Shown here piece by piece: positions 1 to 9,000 of a DNA stretch of 11,044 bases. The number at the start of each line of letters is the position of its first letter. The first letter of the stretch is position 1. Under the pieces are notes generated by a model. It was not told the DNA's origin and made no database searches. It saw only the letters and a list, made by a program, of their open reading frames with translations. A program made the position numbers and the translations under genes. Origin of the DNA: Bacteroidota bacterium (lineage in GTDB: Bacteria > Bacteroidota > Bacteroidia > Chitinophagales > Saprospiraceae); contig JAJRQS010000129.1 in assembly GCA_024280135.1 (NCBI GenBank), forward strand, positions 1 to 11,044. Reading direction: 5' to 3'.

Positions 1-537
1 ATTAATAATATTAAAAAGGCGAATTTAGTTGATTCGGGTTTGCCTGAATATGATTTTATGTCAAGTACCCAATTAGACTGGGCTGAACAATTTGAAAATT
101 CTGCTCGAAAGGCAGGTTCTTCAATCCTTAGAAAGGAAGAAGTATCCTTTCTAGACGGAGAAAAAATAATTAATTTATCTAAAGAAATTTCCAGACAATC
201 ATCTGATTTACAACATGTTAAGTCGCCCTATGAGTTGACGGATATTGATGTGTTGATTTTGGATGGAGAGATAGGTGTAGCAGAAAATGCGGCTATTTGG
301 GTAACCTCAAGAAACTGGCCTTTTCGTGTTTTACCTTTTATTACCGAGCATTTAGTGATTTGTATAAAGAAGGATAAAATAGTAGGAAATATGCATGATG
401 CGTACGAACTCATTGGAGCATCTGATTATGATTTTGGTGTTTTTATTGCTGGGCCATCCAAAACTGCTGATATCGAACAGAGTTTGGTGATAGGTGCACA
501 GGGGGCGATGAGTTTACGTATTGTTTGGATTGATTAA
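1..537 (+). CDS. LUD domain protein (LutC/YkgG-like), 5' end outside the window
   Basis: The last 178 codons are visible and end at TAA 535-537. The frame is open to base 1, and the residues before the first possible start (reading INNIKKANLVDSG) look like the usual N-terminal helix of the family. The true start is therefore probably just upstream, and TTG 40 or ATG 58 are unlikely starts. Family marks are an LDGEIGVAENAAIWVT stretch (the nucleotide/anion-pocket region of LUD proteins) and the C-terminal signature AGPSKTADIEQSLVIGAQG followed by a hydrophobic strand at the very C-terminus. Known of the family: LutC acts with LutA and LutB in oxidising L-lactate to pyruvate in the cytoplasm, but many LUD proteins stand alone with unknown roles. 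No lutA or lutB is visible, so lactate use is only a possibility. About 180-200 residues is normal for short LUD proteins. The gene converges on tamB with 5 bases between the stops. Confidence 0.88.
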   Translation: MNNIKKANLVDSGLPEYDFMSSTQLDWAEQFENSARKAGSSILRKEEVSFLDGEKIINLSKEISRQSSDLQHVKSPYELTDIDVLILDGEIGVAENAAIWVTSRNWPFRVLPFITEHLVICIKKDKIVGNMHDAYELIGASDYDFGVFIAGPSKTADIEQSLVIGAQGAMSLRIVWID

Positions 538-542
538 AAGCG

Positions 543-3500
543 TTATTGCTCTATATCGCCGACGGCCTCTTTCATTCCTTTGAATAAATCTGAAAGGGAA
601 TTAAACTCCTTCTTGTAGCTAAGACCAAAGCCAGTTTTTCTACGATTTTTGGAACCAGTAGTATAATCGGGTTCAAAACGATTATAGACTTGCATTCTAT
701 ATCGCCTGTTTTTGGAAAGTATGATCTCCACTAAAATATCTCCGGCAAAATCAGAAGTAGCAGTCGTATTTAGTGGGTTGTTGGAACTAAAATTCCCACC
801 TAGTTGCACCGTCACTCGATTATTGAAAAAGTGGTTTTTCAAATTAATATTAAAGACTCTCGAAGTGATCGCATTTTCACCGACTGCAGCATCTTCTTGA
901 TAGATGTTTACACCTAAATCAACTTCCATTCCGGAGTAGATTTTTCCAGTACCTACAACATCTGCCAACAATGAATTGATGTGTCGAGCAAACTGACTGG
1001 ATAGCAATTCTGATAAAGTACTAGTTAATCCTGTTCCCACATTACTTTCTATTCCAAGGGAGTTTCCAGGAGGTAAGAATGTACCAAATACTAACAGACC
1101 AAAAACTTGGCGATTGAGTTCATTTGGATCGTTCTGGATGTTGCTTAATTTGCTACTAACGTAATTTTTATTATTCCCAATTAAATTGGGGATATCTAAA
1201 GAGAATTCAATATTGGGTTGCATCATTGGGCCTGACAGGAGTAGGCCTAAGTCAATGCTCGTTGGCCTTTGAGCCTCCGTAACATCACTTTTACTCCCAA
1301 AAGATTTTAGTTCTTCTTTAATTAAATTTTGGATGGGCGCTTTTAAGCCTTGATATACTGCTTGGATATCTAAAATGGCTCCCATAGGATCCTTACTCCA
1401 AGTAATCGTACCACCCGGTTCAATAACAAAAGGTTTATTAATAAAATTAAGTAAAGTGAAGAGATATTCCCCTTTCGAAATAACATATTGACCGTTGATG
1501 AAAAACTCACCGGATCGTTTATATTGTAGATTGAATTCTCCAGAACCACGACTTTGAATGACATCGCCGGCAGTTTCATCAAAAATTAATTTCATGTCAG
1601 CGTCTTCTGTAAAATTGAAAGTCATATCAATATTTAACCCCGTTGCATCAGTTGAAACCTCCTCTGCTTGATACTTCTTTTTTTCTGCCTCTTCCGCAAA
1701 TGAAACGAATTGGACAAAATTTGTTTCACCGACTTGTTCTTCATCAGAGAATACTAAATTTAATTTGGTGCCTCGTAAAGTAGTACCGACAATACGTAAG
1801 GCAGGCTGTTCAAAGTCGCCACTAAATTTGGCTGAAAGATCTGCAATGGCAGTGCCATAGTACAATGGATTATCACCTTTTTTGGTGTCTAAGACCAAGA
1901 ATTTATTCGAAGACATGACCACATCTAAACTAAAAGCATGAAAACGACGGTGTCGTAATCCCCCAACGATGCTGGCAGTGTTGCCTAGTCTGTCTGTTAT
2001 TTTTGCACCCGTCGCATTAAACTGCGTAGTGTTAATAATTAATTTTTGGTTATTAATAAAATAGTGGGTCTTTAAATAATCAATGGTCATTTCTCCATTG
2101 AGGATATTGGCATATCCATCAAATTCTGGACTCGTAAGAGGTCCTTTTATGGCAATATGTCCATCAAATTTACCTGCGGTCTCTGAGATGCCATTTGGAA
2201 TAATTTCTTCAATTATTTCGAAAGGAAAACTTTTTAGATTACCATCGAGAAAAATAGAGTTAGCTGGAACATTTTTCCCCTTCCAACTAGAAGGACTTTT
2301 TGCAAAATGAACATATCCAGCTGTAGTCAATAAGCCTTTACCAATATTTAGATCTACATCAACAGGGCTATTGAAATCCGGCATGTTTGCTTTTAGAGAG
2401 AAAGAGCCATAGGGTTTCTTGTTGAAATTGATAGTGTCAGCTTCCATTTCTAGGCGAATATCCTTACGTTCTTGAATGTTGTTAAATTGAATATTCGCGA
2501 TAAATGGACCAGTGTATTGTAAATTGTCATAATTGTATAATGAGTTGATAAAAGACAAGTCGAAATGCTTTAGATCTAAGCGAAGACTATTACGGGTAGG
2601 GGTAGTAAGCTCAAATTGTTTCTCTTTTGAGGTGAAACTAATGTTTTTAGCCTCTAAAAAATCTTTACTAAAACGCAAATAATTATTAGAAGAAATCTGC
2701 CAGTTGTCTTCTGCTAAATGGATATTAGATGGGCTAAATTGTAGTTGGTAATAATCTTTTTTAGGTAAAATAATCCCATTAAAACGTACATTTTTAAGCA
2801 CAGAACTAAAGTTTGATGCTTTTAGCCTAAAGTCTAGTGTGTCTGGAAATACAGAAATATTAATAGCAATCGGGGGGAGGGATTTTTTGTCATTCAGTTG
2901 TATCTCAAAAATATTGGCTCTTGCTTTTAAAATATTGGGTTTCCCGTTTATGGAGACTTCTGTATTGTTTATACTTTTATGACCAAATTGAATGGATTTG
3001 ATGTAGCCATTTATCTTAACTAATTCTGCTTGGTTATTAAAATTGCCTTTTAGTTTTACCCCTGCAATCGTATCTATTTTTAATCCTAGTAATTGAGTGA
3101 TGTTTTGAGAATTGTGTATGGCAAGGTCGAAAGTAAAATCTTGCTTTTTAGATTTGAGTGAATCTGAATTAATGTTTAACTTTTTTGCGAAAGCTGGACT
3201 CCTTGATATAAAAGCGGACTTGAGGGCAATTGGTAAAGATTGTAAATCAAAAATGCCTATCATGTTTGCATTAAGAACACTAGATTGTATTTTTAGATAT
3301 TGATTCTTAGGATCATCTAGTTTTACAGCTATGTGCGCAGAGTCAAGCTGGAATGAGTCTTGTTCATTAAATAATTTTAAATTGTTTAGCTGGGCGTTGC
3401 CGCTAAACTCTTTTAATTCTTTTCCAGAAAGATTTAAATCAAAATCCCCTACTATATTTAATGGCTGTTTAGATAAATGTAACGCATACAAGTTTAAGCT

Positions 3501-5435
3501 TTTTATCTTAGAATCAAAATTATACTTGGCAATGGAATCTGTAAAATCAACTTGCCCGATGAAATCTAAATTGATATTTGGGTCTAAGCTTTTTAAGCTT
3601 CCATCAAAAAAGTTTTGTTCTAGCTTGCCATTTAGTACAATGTCTTGATAAATATATTTTTTATATTCAAATCGTTCAATAGCACCACTCAGTACGGCAT
3701 GAGCTGTATGCAAACGGATACCACCACCTTCCTTGACAACCGCATTAAATGAAATCAAGCCTAGCTCTTCGTTACTCATCCATTTTTTTAAATTAAAATC
3801 AATGACGGATAGTTTTCCAGAATACTTGGCTTTTTCTGTGCCGTTACTGATATCTAAATTCATATCAGCTTTGACTTGTCCGATGTCGGTTGTTAGCTCC
3901 CCATAGGCCACAAATTGATTAATAAAACCTTCAAGTTTTCCTTTAAATACAAGTGCGCCTAGTGAGTTGAGATTTGGTGGAGGGTTAAAACCAGGAATCA
4001 AAAGCTTAAGGGTAGGTATGTCAGTTCGTATTTCTTGCACATCGATATTGACGGAGGCATGGGCTTTATCAGAAAGATTGTTTATTTTTATTTTACCAAT
4101 CATTGCCGTTTTGCCGATAGAGATATTTAGATTATTGGCTCTAGGGTTTTCGAGCTTTCCAGCAAATTTTCCACTGACTTGAATAGACTCTTTAGCATTG
4201 AGTTTGAAGAACTTTTTTGTCTTTAATTTTTTTGCAAAATATAGAATGTCACGCATGGCAATTCTACTTTTTTGCAAATTAAGCTTGACATAGACTTTAT
4301 CTTTAAAAGCACTAAAGTCTTGATAGCTTCTATATTTAAAAGAAAGGTAATCGGTTATGTATGTGCCTTTTTGGCTTTTACTTTCATCGGGTGTCTTAAA
4401 GATAAATTCAGTCAGTTCTGTTTTTCGACTAGAAATAGTTGCTTGCCTCACACTAAGCTTCTCTATCTCAAATCCAGAATTCTCTACTAAGCTAAGATTT
4501 TCTATGCGTCCAGTAAAGGCTTTTTTATCAAATGAAAAATCCTTTATTCTGAAGTTAATAGCACTAACATCTAAATGATTAAAATCAACTAACTGCTCAG
4601 TCGTGTCTCTTGAAAAACTCTTATCATAATTATCACTAGAAAATTGCCCCTTTTGGATTAGGATGTCTTTTATGGTGAAAAGTAATGGAGTCGTATCTTG
4701 GATATCTGAATTTGACGGAAGGATATTTTGAACCAGACTATCTTGTTTATGCTTAAAAAATGAAAACCTGGGATTGCTGACATGTACACTTTTAAGAGCA
4801 AAATAATTGTGCTCAAGATTAAGGGTGTCAACTAGTACCTTGCCTTGAAAAGCATATGCATCAAAATTTTTCTTGCTGATGTCATTTTGACTATGCAGCT
4901 GGACATCATTTAAATTGATGCTTTTTAGCGCAAGCGAAATCTTCTTCTTCTTCTTCTTCTTCTTTGAATCTGTTTTGAAGTAGTCTAGGATAAATTGAGC
5001 ATTATGAGCTGTACTATTTTTTTCTCTTTTGAGTTGTATATTTGCGCCAGTCAATTCTATATCTTTGATGTAAAGATTATTGTAGAATAAAGAAAAAATA
5101 CCTCTATCAAGTGTCACTTGTACTTTCTTTGCTTGTAGCAAGGTGTCCTGCTGTTGATCTTCAAGAATGAGGTCTTTAAGGTAAAAACCATTGAGTAAAC
5201 TAAACTTAAAATCAGAAATGGAGATATGCGTTTGCAAATCTTTTTCCAACTTTGAAATAGTTTTATTTTTGAGGTAATTTTGTGTTGCAGGTAATTGAAG
5301 TGCGGCAAAAATAAAAAGTACTAAGAAAATAAAAAGTATAAGAATCCTTTTTGGCCATCTGACCAAAAATAGATAGAACCTTTCGGACATCGTCCGACTC
5401 TTTTTTTTAGTCTTTTTCTTTGATTCTTTTGGCAT
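543..5435 (-). CDS. tamB: TamB-like translocation/assembly module protein (DUF490 C-terminus)
   Basis: Complete gene of 1630 residues. TamB is an inner-membrane-anchored periplasm-spanning protein of the AsmA/bridge-like lipid-transfer type. It works with an outer-membrane Omp85 partner (TamA, or the lipoprotein TamL in Bacteroidota) in envelope assembly and lipid movement. Seen here: a Lys-rich cytoplasmic tail (residues 2-14), one membrane helix (about 31-48, RILILFIFLVLFIF then AALQLP), an AsmA-like N-terminal region, a Lys8 tract at 158-165, a very long beta-rich middle with repeated 'LNLSG...' style strands typical of the hydrophobic groove, and a C-terminal DUF490 region (about 1195-1625). 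That region includes GSGEFNLQYKRSGEFFINGQ, ISKGEYLFTLLNFINKPF, FVIEPGGTITW and VFGLLVFGTFLPPG. The ATG at 5435-5433 was chosen. A TTG immediately before it would add one Met and has no supporting ribosome site, and an internal ATG at 5390 would remove most of the basic tail. No Shine-Dalgarno sequence is visible, as is usual in the phylum. Length is within the range for Bacteroidota homologues. No omp85/tamL gene lies in the window. Confidence 0.93.
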   Translation of the reverse strand: MPKESKKKTKKKSRTMSERFYLFLVRWPKRILILFIFLVLFIFAALQLPATQNYLKNKTISKLEKDLQTHISISDFKFSLLNGFYLKDLILEDQQQDTLLQAKKVQVTLDRGIFSLFYNNLYIKDIELTGANIQLKREKNSTAHNAQFILDYFKTDSKKKKKKKKISLALKSINLNDVQLHSQNDISKKNFDAYAFQGKVLVDTLNLEHNYFALKSVHVSNPRFSFFKHKQDSLVQNILPSNSDIQDTTPLLFTIKDILIQKGQFSSDNYDKSFSRDTTEQLVDFNHLDVSAINFRIKDFSFDKKAFTGRIENLSLVENSGFEIEKLSVRQATISSRKTELTEFIFKTPDESKSQKGTYITDYLSFKYRSYQDFSAFKDKVYVKLNLQKSRIAMRDILYFAKKLKTKKFFKLNAKESIQVSGKFAGKLENPRANNLNISIGKTAMIGKIKINNLSDKAHASVNIDVQEIRTDIPTLKLLIPGFNPPPNLNSLGALVFKGKLEGFINQFVAYGELTTDIGQVKADMNLDISNGTEKAKYSGKLSVIDFNLKKWMSNEELGLISFNAVVKEGGGIRLHTAHAVLSGAIERFEYKKYIYQDIVLNGKLEQNFFDGSLKSLDPNINLDFIGQVDFTDSIAKYNFDSKIKSLNLYALHLSKQPLNIVGDFDLNLSGKELKEFSGNAQLNNLKLFNEQDSFQLDSAHIAVKLDDPKNQYLKIQSSVLNANMIGIFDLQSLPIALKSAFISRSPAFAKKLNINSDSLKSKKQDFTFDLAIHNSQNITQLLGLKIDTIAGVKLKGNFNNQAELVKINGYIKSIQFGHKSINNTEVSINGKPNILKARANIFEIQLNDKKSLPPIAINISVFPDTLDFRLKASNFSSVLKNVRFNGIILPKKDYYQLQFSPSNIHLAEDNWQISSNNYLRFSKDFLEAKNISFTSKEKQFELTTPTRNSLRLDLKHFDLSFINSLYNYDNLQYTGPFIANIQFNNIQERKDIRLEMEADTINFNKKPYGSFSLKANMPDFNSPVDVDLNIGKGLLTTAGYVHFAKSPSSWKGKNVPANSIFLDGNLKSFPFEIIEEIIPNGISETAGKFDGHIAIKGPLTSPEFDGYANILNGEMTIDYLKTHYFINNQKLIINTTQFNATGAKITDRLGNTASIVGGLRHRRFHAFSLDVVMSSNKFLVLDTKKGDNPLYYGTAIADLSAKFSGDFEQPALRIVGTTLRGTKLNLVFSDEEQVGETNFVQFVSFAEEAEKKKYQAEEVSTDATGLNIDMTFNFTEDADMKLIFDETAGDVIQSRGSGEFNLQYKRSGEFFINGQYVISKGEYLFTLLNFINKPFVIEPGGTITWSKDPMGAILDIQAVYQGLKAPIQNLIKEELKSFGSKSDVTEAQRPTSIDLGLLLSGPMMQPNIEFSLDIPNLIGNNKNYVSSKLSNIQNDPNELNRQVFGLLVFGTFLPPGNSLGIESNVGTGLTSTLSELLSSQFARHINSLLADVVGTGKIYSGMEVDLGVNIYQEDAAVGENAITSRVFNINLKNHFFNNRVTVQLGGNFSSNNPLNTTATSDFAGDILVEIILSKNRRYRMQVYNRFEPDYTTGSKNRRKTGFGLSYKKEFNSLSDLFKGMKEAVGDIEQ
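4941..4964 (-). repeat. (CTT)8 microsatellite, Lys8 tract inside tamB
   Basis: Eight perfect CTT triplets on the plus strand read as eight AAG codons on the coding strand, giving Lys 158-165 of TamB. The unit is three bases, so slippage would change the number of lysines without shifting frame. A short lysine run at about this place is, as far as I recall, common in Bacteroidota TamB/AsmA-like proteins. The tract may therefore be a tolerated linker between the N-terminal AsmA-like part and the following beta-rich region. The use of only AAG, with no AAA, is what makes it a true DNA microsatellite here. Confidence 0.9.
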
Positions 5436-5565
5436 CAATAGTATAACGTAGCGAAACGACTCTAGTTCCCCTATAAATCAATGGTTTAACGCTTTTTTAA
5501 CTTATGTAAGAAAGTGATAAACTAATGATGGTTTAGCGATAAATGGTGGTTTTCTGATAGAAGCT

Positions 5566-5573
5566 CAAAGGTA
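5566..5573 (-). promoter_or_regulatory. Alternative -7 element upstream of tamB
   Basis: The minus strand reads TACCTTTG here, a full match to TAnnTTTG and nearer to the tamB start (leader of about 125 bases). No TTG is found at the expected distance upstream, so it is weaker than the candidate at 5653-5680. It could be a secondary start site or chance. Confidence 0.25.
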
Positions 5574-5652
5574 GTAAGAAATTATGGTTTTGTTGTGGTT
5601 TTAGATAGGGAGGGCTTGAGCTGTAGGTAATATATAACAGTTTGGGATAATA

Positions 5653-5680
5653 CAAAGCTAAAATTATGTTTTTTTATCAA
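5653..5680 (-). promoter_or_regulatory. Candidate promoter for tamB (Bacteroidota type)
   Basis: On the minus strand the sequence reads TTG (5680-5678), a 17-base spacer, then TAGCTTTG (5660-5653). This fits the Bacteroidota primary sigma factor pattern of a -33 TTG and a -7 TAnnTTTG, with a spacer at the short end of the range described for Flavobacterium. Transcription would begin near 5646 and give tamB a leader of about 210 bases. The call rests on motif matching only. Confidence 0.5.
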
Positions 5681-5782
5681 CTTAGATCCCTTAATTTTAG
5701 GGTATATAGCATTTCTAAAAATTCAAGCACAATTGATGTAATACTTTTATAATCAGCTTTATAAACATTATTTATTTAATTA

Positions 5783-5814
5783 TTTGTACCTTTTAGACAG
5801 AAGGATTAGCTTTG
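5783..5814 (+). promoter_or_regulatory. Candidate promoter for the giant secreted-protein gene
   Basis: TTTG (5783-5786), a 20-base spacer and TAGCTTTG (5807-5814) match both elements and the usual 19-21-base spacing of the Bacteroidota housekeeping promoter (-33 TTTG, -7 TAnnTTTG). Transcription would begin near 5820, about 160 bases before the ATG at 5984. This is the best promoter match in the window. It is predicted from motif alone. Confidence 0.6.
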
Positions 5815-5820
5815 TAGTCG

Positions 5821-5983
5821 CTAGGTAATCTTGTATCAAGCAGAACAAACAGAACACAACCCACCTTATTTTAAGCATTTTTATGTAGATTTGCTGTAAG
5901 CTTTTCCCAAGTTTATTAAGTTTTTCCTGTGTCACTAAGCAGCATTGCTAGGATTATACGGGTCTTAACACAAAACAACAAAC
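5821..5983 (+). promoter_or_regulatory. 5' leader of the giant gene, with a small hairpin
   Basis: If the promoter at 5783-5814 is real, the message begins with this leader of about 160 bases. A bulged hairpin can form at 5935-5951 (arms CTA-A-GCA and TGCTAG, loop GCAT), about 32 bases before the start codon. The last 20 bases (ACACAAAACAACAAAC and flanks) are A-rich, unstructured and lack a Shine-Dalgarno sequence, the usual initiation context in this phylum. The leader does not match any riboswitch I recognise. Confidence 0.35.
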
Positions 5984-6040
5984 ATGCGACAAATTTTAAT
6001 CTCGTTAATGCTCGTGCTGAGTATTAATTCTTTACACAGC
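5984..6040 (+). other. Sec signal peptide of the giant protein
   Basis: The start reads MRQILISLMLVLSINSLHS followed by QVV: one Arg near the N-terminus, a hydrophobic core LISLMLVLSI and a polar end. Cleavage is most likely after Ser19 or Gln20, the usual 'S-Q' junction of Bacteroidota signal peptides. No lipobox Cys follows directly (the first Cys is residue 25), so a soluble exported or T9SS-handled protein is favoured over a lipoprotein. Confidence 0.85.
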
Positions 6041-9000
6041 CAAGTGGTGGCTCCTTGTAGTCCTGCTGATGATTTAGCTTATGATTTTTGCACAGATGTA
6101 TGTGCTATTTGTGACATAGGCCTACTAAATGGATATGTGGGTAATACAGGTAATTGGTCAGGTGATGTCTTTTTTGCTGGTGATGTGTTTTGTATGTCAG
6201 GTGGAATAAGTGGAGTTGTCCAGAACAATGGATGGGTGGCTTTTGTCGCTACATCTTCATCCTTAAATTTGCTTTTTACTTATTCGAATTGTACAGGAGG
6301 CGATGCTAATGGTTCGGGTCTTCAAACAGCTCTTTATGAAATGGTGGGAGGATGCCACAAAAATAATGCTGTAAAAGTTGCTTGCCATGCAGAATTATCA
6401 ACTAATAGTTATAACCTTATTGCCAATGGTTTAGTAGTGGGAACGACATATTATCTGATGATGGATGGATGGGCAGATTCAGTTTGCGATTTTGAAATTG
6501 AAGTAATTGAGGGAGCAGGTGACCCTGCAGTGTTGGCTTCTACACCAATAGGAGGTCCACAATCTATTTGCCCGAGTGAGAGTACAGCATTTACTTTTGG
6601 ACCTGTTGCAGGAGCCTATTATTCAACTTGGGTTCTACCTCCTGGTGCTACGATTTTGGGTGAGAACCCTGCAACGGTAACATTAGATGTTGATGCACCT
6701 ACTACTGTTTATATAGATTTTGGTCCTAATCCAGCTAGCGGACAAATTTGTGTCACGCCATATAACGGTTGCCAAATAGGTAGCGAAGAATGTTTGCCCG
6801 TGACAATAGAGCCGATTCCAGATACACAATTAGATCCACTAACGGTTTGTTTTGGAGAAACTTATACTTGGATTGATGGGAATAATTATACCAATAATAA
6901 TACTGCATCTTTCCCTACAACGATTACTAAACAAAAGCTTTTTGGTGGCGGCAGTTCGGGATTTTGTGATAGCACTGTTATTCAAGATATTGTTTATTTA
7001 CCGAATCTAGAAAAAAATCTTCCTGACATCATAGCTTGTCAAGGCGAAACAGTTACGGTTGGGAGTGAAGTCGTGACGACTACACAAGTTGTTTCTACGA
7101 CCGTGACGAATTATGCAGGATGTGATAGCACCATTAATGTTTTTGTCCAATTTATTCCAAATAATGCTGAAGCTAATGGACCATTAGCAATCGGTTGTTC
7201 TGGCAGTAATCCGCAATTAGTCGGTTCTGGAACGACTTCTAATGGCACCTATGCTTGGTATGATCCAAGTGATAATCTTATCAGCAATACTTTAACAGCT
7301 GATCCTACAGTTTCTGGAGATTACTATTTTGTCGTTACGAATGTTAGTGGTGGTACTACTTGTAAAGATACTGCAATAGCTTCTGTTACGGCTGATTTGG
7401 CGCTTCCGCTAAATGTAATGGCTACGGTTTCTGGTACCATCGGTTGTACGGCAAATGCCTCAGCCACTTTGACCGGTACTTCTTCCACACCAGGGGCTAC
7501 TTTTCAATGGCTAGATCCTTCTGCAAATCCGATAGGTGGTTCTTCAGCTACTGCAACGGTCACCCAAACGGGAACTTACCAGTTAGTAGCGACCAATCCG
7601 ACTAGTGGCTGTACAGCGACATTCGATATCGAAGTCATGGGGGATTCTTCCGTTCCAGATATAACAGCAACAGGTGGATCTATCGATTGTAATAATGCTT
7701 CTGCCACAATTTCGGCTGCCTCTACTACAGGTGGAGTCACTTTTGCGTGGACGGGTGCTAGCAATTATGCTTCAGCTATGGCTTCTAATTCAGTTTCTAA
7801 CCCTGGAAATTACACGGTTGTTGTAACAGATCCAAGCAATGGTTGTACCAACTCTACTTCCGTGGAAGTGGAGGATAATACGGCTCAGCCTAGTGTTACA
7901 GCTGCTGGAAATACAGTAGGTTGTGCTTCTGCAGGCGTGACAATTACCGCAGTTTCGGCAGACGCAACTTCTTTTAGTTGGACAGGGCCTAATAATTATG
8001 CTTCAAGTATGCAAAACCCAACGGATGTAACGGATGCGGGAACTTATACAGTAGAAGTAACCAATAGTTTTGGTTGCACCAATACGGCTACTGCAGTAGT
8101 AGATGCCGATGATAATTTACCAACCGTAAACCCTACTGGGGGAACGGTTTCTTGTAATGATATGAATGTGACTGTGGCGGCCAATGCGGTTCCGGCCAAT
8201 TTAGATTATAGCTGGTCAGGTCCGAATAGTTTCTCCAGTTCGGCTCCTAATTTTATGACTAGTGAACCTGGAACTTATAGCGTAACGGTTACGAACATGG
8301 CGAATCAATGTACTGCGGAGGGTACCGTTTTGGTCGGAGAGGATCTAACACAACCTATTCTAAGCTTAACAGCTGATGCAACAGGAATAGATTGTAATAA
8401 TACAGATGTGCTATTGACGGCAACTTCCAATGCAAATGATTTTAGTTGGTCGGGAAATGGTATTAATAATACAACCTCTTCAGTTACCGTATCACAAGGC
8501 GGAGCTTATACCGTTCAAGTAACTGGTGCAAATGGTTGTAACACTTCTGAAAGTATAACCATTGATGAAGATACCGCACAACCTGATGTTACAGCTGCCG
8601 ATGTAGATATTACATGTTTGGTTATGAACCCAACGGTTTCTGCCACTTCAACAGTCGATCCGACCACATCCTATAGCTGGACGGGGCCTAGTTCCTTTTC
8701 AGCAAATACAGCCTCTGCTGAAGTAACTATACCGGGTACTTATACCGTAGTGATTACAAATAATAGTAATGGTTGTACCAACACGACAACAGTTGAAGCC
8801 AATGATTTAGTAGTTGTACCGAATTTGACAACTACAGGAAGTATGTTAGGATGTGGTAGTAATGCAACAATGATTTCGGCTAGCTCAGCTGCAGGCTCTA
8901 CTTATAGCTGGACTGGACCGAATAGTTTTGCGGGTACAGGTAGTTCTGTAAGTGTTCCATCTGTTGGTGTTTACACCGTGATTGCAACAGATGGAAATGG

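Larger units (their letters stand above)
5436..5983. other. Divergent intergenic region between tamB and the giant secreted-protein gene
   Basis: These 548 bases are AT-rich and hold no credible coding frame, tRNA-like fold or intrinsic terminator. What can be supported is a minus-strand promoter candidate at 5653-5680, a weaker minus-strand -7 element at 5566-5573, a plus-strand promoter candidate at 5783-5814 and an untranslated leader before the plus-strand gene. An imperfect direct repeat, ATGGTTTAACG at 5481-5491 and ATGGTTTAGCG at 5528-5538 (10 of 11 bases equal, 47 bases apart), lies in the presumed tamB leader. Its meaning is unknown. A small CCCT/AGGG inverted repeat with a 7-base loop (about 5687-5703) lies between the two promoters and is too short to call a terminator. 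Confidence 0.75.

Noticed and set aside
40..60. TTG at 40 or ATG at 58 as the start of the LUD gene
   Set aside because: The frame is open to base 1 and the upstream residues look like the normal N-terminal helix of the family, so the gene most likely begins before the window.
3331..3648. Plus-strand frame of 105 codons inside tamB, and other shorter plus-strand frames there
   Set aside because: They lie opposite a confident TamB coding frame, have no recognisable domain or start context and read like antisense shadow.
5436..5438. TTG directly before the tamB ATG as start codon
   Set aside because: It adds only one residue, and an ATG follows immediately; no ribosome site favours the TTG.
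5687..5703. CCCT...AGGG inverted repeat as an intrinsic terminator
   Set aside because: A four-base stem with no following T-run is too weak, and it lies between divergent promoters where no transcript would need to end.
5436..5983. tRNA, small RNA or riboswitch in the intergenic region
   Set aside because: I see no cloverleaf, no conserved riboswitch core and no terminator that would bound a separate RNA.
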